Shown here piece by piece: positions 59,173-64,000 of a stretch of 64,000 bases of DNA (positions within the stretch are counted from its first letter, which is position 1; each line of letters begins with the position of its first letter). This DNA comes from Pseudonocardia parietis. Lineage in GTDB: Bacteria; Actinomycetota; Actinomycetes; Mycobacteriales; Pseudonocardiaceae. Under the pieces are notes generated by a model, which did no database searches, was not told the origin of the DNA, and worked only from the letters and a program-made list of their open reading frames with translations. The position numbers were made by a program, and so were the translations under genes. The stretch lies in the NCBI RefSeq assembly GCF_017876315.1, contig NZ_JAGINU010000001.1, positions 3,534,001-3,598,000 on the forward strand. The letters are read 5' to 3'.

Positions 59173-60297
59173 CTAGTCGGTGAGCGAGTTCAGCTGGGCG
59201 AGGCGGCTCTCGCAGTCCGCGACCAGCCGGCGGGTGATGTCCGCGGCCGGTCGCAGGCCGGTGAACGAGCCCACGACCTGGCCGATGAAGAACGACTCGA
59301 GCGCCTTGGCGCCCGCGTGGTCCTTCTCGGCGGCGGCGTCGATGCGCTCCCACGCCTCGCTGACGAGCATCGGCTGCAACGGCATCGGCAGCGGGCCCGG
59401 GCTGCCCGGCCGTTCCCACGCGTCGTGCCAGGCGCTGCGCAGCTGGCGGGCCGGCTTCCCGGTCCGGGTGGGGGAGCGCAGCGTGTCGGAGCTCGCGGCG
59501 GCGAGGAACTTCTCCTTCACCGGCAGCGGGGTGATGTCCTCGTGGCTGGAGAGCCACAGCGAGCCGCACCACACGCCGGCCGCCCCGAGCGCCAGCGCCG
59601 CCGCCATCTGCCTGCCCGAGGCGATACCGCCCGCCGCCAGGACGGGCCGGTCCCCGGCCAGCTCCACGATCTCCGGGGTGAGCACCATCGTGGCGATCGT
59701 GCCGGTGTGCCCGCCCGCCTCGGTGCCCTGGGCGACCAACAGGTCCACACCGGACTCGAGCTGGCGGACGGCGTGCTTCTGCTGCCCGACCAGGGAACCG
59801 ACCACCACACCCGCCCGGTGCGCCCGCTCGACCAGGTTCGGGGGCGGGGTGCCCAGCGCGTTGGCGACCAGGGAGATGCGGTGGGAGAACGCGACGTCGA
59901 GCAGCGCCGCCGCGCCGTCGGGGTTCAGGGCGACCGCGAGCTCGTCACTGTGCCGGGAGCCGGGCGCGCCCTCCGGAACCCCGTACTCGGCGAGCAGCTT
60001 CTCGACGAACTCGATGTGCTCGGCGGGGATCTGTGCGCGCAGGCTCGCGACCAGGTCGTCGGGGTCGCCGGTGGCGAACTTCTCCGGCACCAGCAGGTCG
60101 ACCCCGTACGGCTTGCCGTCGACCTGCTCCTCGATCCAGGTGAGCTGGGCGTCGAGCTCCTCGGGCGTGTACGCGGTGGCGGCCAGCACGCCGAACCCGC
60201 CGGCGTTGGTCACGCCGGCCACCACGCCGGGGGAGCGGTTGAACCCGACGACGGGGTGGTCGACCCCGAGCAGATCGGTCAGGGCGGTGCGGATCAT
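59173..60297 (-). CDS. nitronate monooxygenase-like (NPD) flavoprotein
   Basis: This 374-residue FMN TIM-barrel protein has MIRTALTDLLGVDHPVVGFNRSPGVVAGVTNAGGFGVLAATAYTPEEL at the N-terminus, VDLLVAQGTEAGGHTG, PVLAAGGIASGRQMAAALALGAAGVWCGSLWL and a short C-terminal lid. The HT in EAGGHTG matches the catalytic-His region. Beyond nitronates, several relatives act as enoyl reductases or oxidases in acyl-CoA operons. The ATG at 60297 overlaps the stop of the ligase gene (ATGA), so it is co-translated with acid activation. Confidence 0.88.
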   Translation of the reverse strand: MIRTALTDLLGVDHPVVGFNRSPGVVAGVTNAGGFGVLAATAYTPEELDAQLTWIEEQVDGKPYGVDLLVPEKFATGDPDDLVASLRAQIPAEHIEFVEKLLAEYGVPEGAPGSRHSDELAVALNPDGAAALLDVAFSHRISLVANALGTPPPNLVERAHRAGVVVGSLVGQQKHAVRQLESGVDLLVAQGTEAGGHTGTIATMVLTPEIVELAGDRPVLAAGGIASGRQMAAALALGAAGVWCGSLWLSSHEDITPLPVKEKFLAAASSDTLRSPTRTGKPARQLRSAWHDAWERPGSPGPLPMPLQPMLVSEAWERIDAAAEKDHAGAKALESFFIGQVVGSFTGLRPAADITRRLVADCESRLAQLNSLTD

Positions 60298-62450
60298 GCG
60301 TTTCTCCAGGTGATGACGGCGTCGAGGGCTTCGATCGTGCTGCCGGACACGTGCAGCGGGTTGATCTCGAGCGACTCGAGGTCGTCGCCCAGGGCGAGGG
60401 CGAGGTCGCCGACGCGGGCGACGACCTCGGCGAGCGCGTCGAGATCGGCGGGCGGGGTGCCGCGGACACCGTGCAGCAGCGCCGCACCGCGCAGGCTCTC
60501 GAGCAGCGCGCGGGCACGGACCGGGGAGACCGGCAGCGGGGACAGGGCCGAGTCGCCGAGCACCTCGACGAACACGCCGCCGAGCGCGACCGCGAGCACC
60601 GGCCCCCAGTCCGGGTCGCGGACCACGCCGACGAGCAGCTCGGTGCCGCCGGAGCGCAGGGGCGAGACGAGCACGCCCTCGACCCGTGTTCCGGGGACGT
60701 TCGACGCCGCGGTGGTGATCTCGTCGTACGCCGCGGCGACGGCTTCGTCGCCGGTCACTCCGAGCCGGACCCCGCCGATGTCGCTCTTGTGCAGGACGTC
60801 GGGGGAGACGACCTTCATCGCGACCGGGCCACCGAAGCCGGCCGCCGCCTTCGCCGCCTGCCGGGCCGAGGTCGCCGCCTCCCCGGGGACGACCGGGATC
60901 CCGGCCTCGGTGAGCAGGGCTCGGGCGGCGGTCTCGGACCACGCGCCGCGCCGGGCCGATGCCTCGGGCACCGCGACCGGTGTCCCGGGCTGTGATGTCG
61001 CTGCCTGCGGTGTCGCGGCCTGCGGCGTACCGGACACGGCGTCACGGGTGGCGTCGGACCACCATGCGAGGTTGTGCAACGCCACGACCGCCTGCCGCAG
61101 GCCGGGGATCACGTGCGGCACGCGTGCCCGCGCCATGACCTCCCGGGTGTAGGCGGTGATCGGCTGGAGTACCTGGTTGACGTAGACGACCGGGCCCGCG
61201 GCGTTCTGCATCCCGTCCCCGATGGCGTCGGCGAACACCTGGCCGCTGTAGGGGCGCCCGTCGGACATCCACGGCAGTGAGTTGACGACCGCCACCACCC
61301 CGACCCCCGGATCGGCCGAGACGGCCTCGATCGCACGGGTGAACAGGGTCGGGTCGATGATCGCCGCACCGGTCACGTCGAGTGGATTGTGGACCGTGCC
61401 GTACGAGGGCATGATCGCGTCCAGCGCCTGCACGGTGGCCGGGGCGAACGCCGGCAGCTCGGCGCCGAGGTCGTCGGCGCGGTCGGCGAGGATGTCGCAG
61501 GCGCCGCCGGAGATCGACACCACGCCGATCCCGGGCCGCGCCAGGCGTCCCAGCCGCGCGGCGGTGCCCGCGGTGATCAGCATGTCCTCGATCGAGTCGA
61601 CCCGGATGACGCCGAGGTCGCGGAAGACCGCGTCGACGGTCCGGTCGTCGCCGACCAGCGCGCCGGTGTGCGCGGCCGCGGTCCGCGCGGCGAGCTCGCT
61701 GCTGCCCGCCTTGAGCGCCACGATCGGCTTCCCCGCGGCGGCCGCGCGCCGGGCCGCCGCGCGGAAGACAGCGGGATCGCGGACGGTCTCCAGGAAGATC
61801 GCGATCGCCCGGGTGTGCTCGTCGTCGACCAGGTAGTCGAGCACGTGGCCGGCGGTGACCATCGCCTCGTTCCCGAGCGTGACCATGTAGGACAGGTCCG
61901 CCCCGGCGACGCCGGCGAAGTCCAGCATGGCCGAGGAGCTCGCGCCGCTCTGGGACAGCAGTGCCACCGGTCCCGACTCGTGCGGCAGCCCGGGGATCGG
62001 GGTCACCGGCGTCCGGTGGACGAAGTTGGCGAAGCCCAGCTGGTTCGGTCCGAGCAGCACCATGTCCAGGGACTCGGCGTGCGCCACGAGCTCGGCCTGG
62101 GCGGCCCGGCCCGCCTCGCCCGCCTCCCCGTACCCCGCGGACAGGACCACGGCGTTGCGGATGCCGGCCGCGGCCGCATCACTCAGCGCGTCGAGCGTGC
62201 CCGCCTGGGGGACCATCATGAAGGCGACGTCGACCGGCTCACCGATCGCGGCGCACGAGGTGACCGTCGGCCGGCCGTGGGTCTCGGCGCCGCGCCGGTT
62301 GACCAGGTACGTGCGGTCGGCGTGACCGAACTCGACCAGGTTGCGGTAGGTGACGGCGGAGAAGTTGGACTTGTCCGAGGCGCCGACGAGGGCGACCGAG
62401 CGGGGACGGAACAACGACGCGAGCCGCTGCGGGGTGATCGGACCGGCCAT
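60294..62450 (-). CDS. acyl-CoA synthetase, ADP-forming (NDP-forming) family
   Basis: This is a 718-residue single chain with all domains. The CoA-binding Rossmann domain is SLFRPRSVALVGASDKSNFSAVTYRNL. The succinyl-CoA-ligase-like domains follow, with VALLSQSGASSSAM. The phospho-His is about residue 261 in AAAHTGALVGDD. After a linker with repeated TPQAA comes the ATP-grasp part (VAMKVVSPDVLHKSDIGGVRLGV). It would make acyl-CoA from an acid, ATP and CoA with ADP release, or run the reverse reaction. The ATG at 62450 has AGGAG seven bases upstream; a GTG six bases earlier lies too close to it. Confidence 0.9.
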   Translation of the reverse strand: MAGPITPQRLASLFRPRSVALVGASDKSNFSAVTYRNLVEFGHADRTYLVNRRGAETHGRPTVTSCAAIGEPVDVAFMMVPQAGTLDALSDAAAAGIRNAVVLSAGYGEAGEAGRAAQAELVAHAESLDMVLLGPNQLGFANFVHRTPVTPIPGLPHESGPVALLSQSGASSSAMLDFAGVAGADLSYMVTLGNEAMVTAGHVLDYLVDDEHTRAIAIFLETVRDPAVFRAAARRAAAAGKPIVALKAGSSELAARTAAAHTGALVGDDRTVDAVFRDLGVIRVDSIEDMLITAGTAARLGRLARPGIGVVSISGGACDILADRADDLGAELPAFAPATVQALDAIMPSYGTVHNPLDVTGAAIIDPTLFTRAIEAVSADPGVGVVAVVNSLPWMSDGRPYSGQVFADAIGDGMQNAAGPVVYVNQVLQPITAYTREVMARARVPHVIPGLRQAVVALHNLAWWSDATRDAVSGTPQAATPQAATSQPGTPVAVPEASARRGAWSETAARALLTEAGIPVVPGEAATSARQAAKAAAGFGGPVAMKVVSPDVLHKSDIGGVRLGVTGDEAVAAAYDEITTAASNVPGTRVEGVLVSPLRSGGTELLVGVVRDPDWGPVLAVALGGVFVEVLGDSALSPLPVSPVRARALLESLRGAALLHGVRGTPPADLDALAEVVARVGDLALALGDDLESLEINPLHVSGSTIEALDAVITWRNA

Positions 62451-62487
62451 CTGCACACTCCTTTGTGGTGATGGTGGGCGAACCGGG

Positions 62488-64000
62488 TCAGCGGGGGAGC
62501 CCGAGACCGCGGGCGATCAGGCCGCGCTGGACGTCGTTGGTGCCACCGCCGACGACGTACATGACCGACAGGCGCAGCGCGTACTCGAACGGCGCGGTGT
62601 CCAGGGCGGCCGCCGGCCCGAGGATCTCCAGCGCCGCCTCGCCGAACTCCTCGGCGGTCTCGCCGCCGAGCACGCCGGCCATAGGCGCCTCCAGGCGACC
62701 GCCGCCGCCCTGTGCGGTCGCGTCGATCGCGGCCGACACCAGTGCGCGGGTGGCCTGGATCGCGACGGCGACGCGGCCGAGCCGGGCCCGGCGGGCCGAG
62801 CCGCGCGGCCCGACGGTGCCCTCGACGTCGGCGCGGAGGACCGCGAGCAGGTCGTCGAGCCGGCGGTGCAGCGTCGCGGCGATGTTGCCCATGGTGATGC
62901 GCTCGCCGGCGAGCGCGTCGGTGATCACCTTCCAGCCGCCGCCGACCTCGCCGACGCGTGCCGAGTCGGGCACCCGGACGTCGTCGTAGAACACGGTGCA
63001 GGAGATCTCACCGGACAGCGCGCGGTGCTCCCGGACGGTGATCCCGGGGGTGTCCATCGGGACCAGGAACACCGTGATGCCGGCGTGGCGTGGCTGAGCG
63101 TCGGGATCGGTCCGGACCGCGAGCCACACCCAGTTCGCCGTGTGGCCCCCGGTCGTCCACAGCTTCTGCCCGTTGATCACCCAGTGGTCGCCGTCGCGGA
63201 CGGCGCGGGTGCGTAGCGACGCCAGGTCGGACCCGGCTTCGGGTTCGCTGTAGCCGAGGCAGAACTCGAGCTCGCCGCGGCGCACGAGCGGCAGGAAGCG
63301 GTCGCGCTGCTCGGGGCTGCCGTGCTGGAGGATCGAGTTGCCGAGCAGCATGACCGAGGCGAGTGCCATGGTGACGGGCGCGCCGGAGTAGGCGGCCTCC
63401 TCCTGGAGCACGACCTGTTCGGCCAGGCTCGCGTTGCGGCCGCCGTACTCCTGCGGCCAGGCGAACCCCAGCCAGCCGCGGTCGGCCACGGCGCGCACCA
63501 CGTCACGGTCGGCCCGGATGCTGCCGGGGGAGAAGGTGTGGGCGTACCCGGCGAACAGCGACCGCACCTCGGCCCGGAACGCCTCGCCCGACTCGCCCGC
63601 GTCGAACGGCGGCAGCGACGCGCCGGTCTCGACCAGGACGTCGGCGATCTCGCCCGCGGTGCGGGGGTACTCGTGCAACCGCGTGAGGTCGGCGTGCACC
63701 CGCCGGAACAGCCACGGTGCCTCGTGCTCCTCGAAGTAGCCGACCGCCGCGAGGGTGTGCTGGGCCCCGAGCTGCACCCGGGGCCCGGCGGCCCGCACGT
63801 GCTCGACCGCGATCTGCGCCCAGGACGCCCACGCCGCGGTCCGCGCCGCCCACTGCCGCTGGGCCTGGTCGAGCAGCAGGTTCGCCGCGCTGACGTCGAT
63901 CTGGCAGGAGGCGGTGCGCTGCTGGACCGCACCGAACGAGCCGATCGGCCGGCCGAACTGGTGCCGGGTCCTGGCGTGCTCCACCGCCATCTCGTGCGCC
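62488..64000 (-). CDS. fused double acyl-CoA dehydrogenase, 5' end outside window
   Basis: The frame is open to the right edge. The first visible part (RTRHQFGRPIGSFGAVQQRTAS) is the C-terminal domain of one acyl-CoA dehydrogenase module. From about residue 130 a second complete module follows: WLGFAWPQEYGGRNASLAEQVVLQEEAAYS, GYSEPEAGSDLASLRT, NGQKLWTTGGHTANWVWLAVR, ending YVVGGGTNDVQRGLIARGLGLPR. Two modules in one chain match FadE34 (ChsE3)-type dehydrogenases of sterol side-chain catabolism. It starts the minus-strand acyl-CoA operon; 37 bp separate it from the ligase gene. The true start is beyond 64000. Confidence 0.87.
   Translation of the reverse strand, partial: AHEMAVEHARTRHQFGRPIGSFGAVQQRTASCQIDVSAANLLLDQAQRQWAARTAAWASWAQIAVEHVRAAGPRVQLGAQHTLAAVGYFEEHEAPWLFRRVHADLTRLHEYPRTAGEIADVLVETGASLPPFDAGESGEAFRAEVRSLFAGYAHTFSPGSIRADRDVVRAVADRGWLGFAWPQEYGGRNASLAEQVVLQEEAAYSGAPVTMALASVMLLGNSILQHGSPEQRDRFLPLVRRGELEFCLGYSEPEAGSDLASLRTRAVRDGDHWVINGQKLWTTGGHTANWVWLAVRTDPDAQPRHAGITVFLVPMDTPGITVREHRALSGEISCTVFYDDVRVPDSARVGEVGGGWKVITDALAGERITMGNIAATLHRRLDDLLAVLRADVEGTVGPRGSARRARLGRVAVAIQATRALVSAAIDATAQGGGGRLEAPMAGVLGGETAEEFGEAALEILGPAAALDTAPFEYALRLSVMYVVGGGTNDVQRGLIARGLGLPR

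Overview
The window is very GC-rich DNA, packed with acyl-CoA dehydrogenases, MaoC-type hydratases, SDRs, CoA ligases, LLM (F420/FMN) oxidoreductases, FadR/GntR regulators and IS1380/IS1634-type insertion sequences. GTG starts and 4-bp ATGA/GTGA overlaps are common. This points to an actinobacterium of the Pseudonocardiales kind; the genus is an inference. No rRNA, tRNA or CRISPR array was seen.

Layout. (1) 1-3.9 kb, minus strand: a translationally coupled beta-oxidation-type operon with a MaoC pair, an acyl-CoA dehydrogenase, an SDR and an HMG-CoA-synthase-like protein. (2) 4.2-6.7 kb, plus strand: a two-hotdog MaoC protein and an acyl-CoA dehydrogenase. (3) 6.75-10.26 kb: an IS1380-like and an IS1634-like element side by side, enclosed by a short inverted repeat, followed by a gutted LLM pseudogene. 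(4) 10.9-38.1 kb: a catabolic block bounded by two near-identical, inverted genes for double-module GntR/FadR regulators, each ending in 17-bp tandem repeats. It holds a meta-cleavage pair (extradiol dioxygenase, 2-keto-4-pentenoate hydratase), a P450, two cyclase-family hydrolases, a crotonase, two CoA ligases, a Baeyer-Villiger-type monooxygenase, a UGSC-family protein with a NifU-like mini-protein, four SDRs or hydrolases, an AMACR-type enzyme, a split acyl-CoA dehydrogenase pair and an LLM enzyme. (5) 38.2-48.9 kb: mixed metabolism and regulation, including an acyl-CoA dehydrogenase, a DGPF/ECF42 sigma pair, a MerR regulator with a divergent SnoaL protein, a methyltransferase, a degenerate HepT-like protein, an old-yellow-enzyme homologue, a HutC regulator and a VOC protein. 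(6) 49.0-54.5 kb: a creatine-type nitrogen-scavenging cluster with creatinase, a NodB-type deacetylase, an NCS1 permease and a divergent PucR regulator. (7) 54.5-64 kb: an FCD-only regulator divergent from a leaderless FadR-type regulator, a membrane protein, and an acyl-CoA operon on the minus strand with a fused acyl-CoA dehydrogenase, an ADP-forming acyl-CoA synthetase, a nitronate-monooxygenase-like protein and a thiolase-like/crotonase fusion.

How the genes fit together. Oxygenases (P450, BVMO-like, extradiol dioxygenase) and hydrolases would open a cyclic or aromatic substrate. CoA ligases would activate the acids, and the dehydrogenases, hydratases, SDRs and thiolase-like proteins would shorten them. 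The substrate cannot be read from sequence. The least explained parts are the UGSC/NifU-like/double-cyclase locus, a pair of 165-bp covarying structured repeats that each begin at a TAG stop codon (34026-34190, 55995-56159), a hairpin repeat array (15.9-16.3 kb), and the invertible arrangement of the 24-kb catabolic block.
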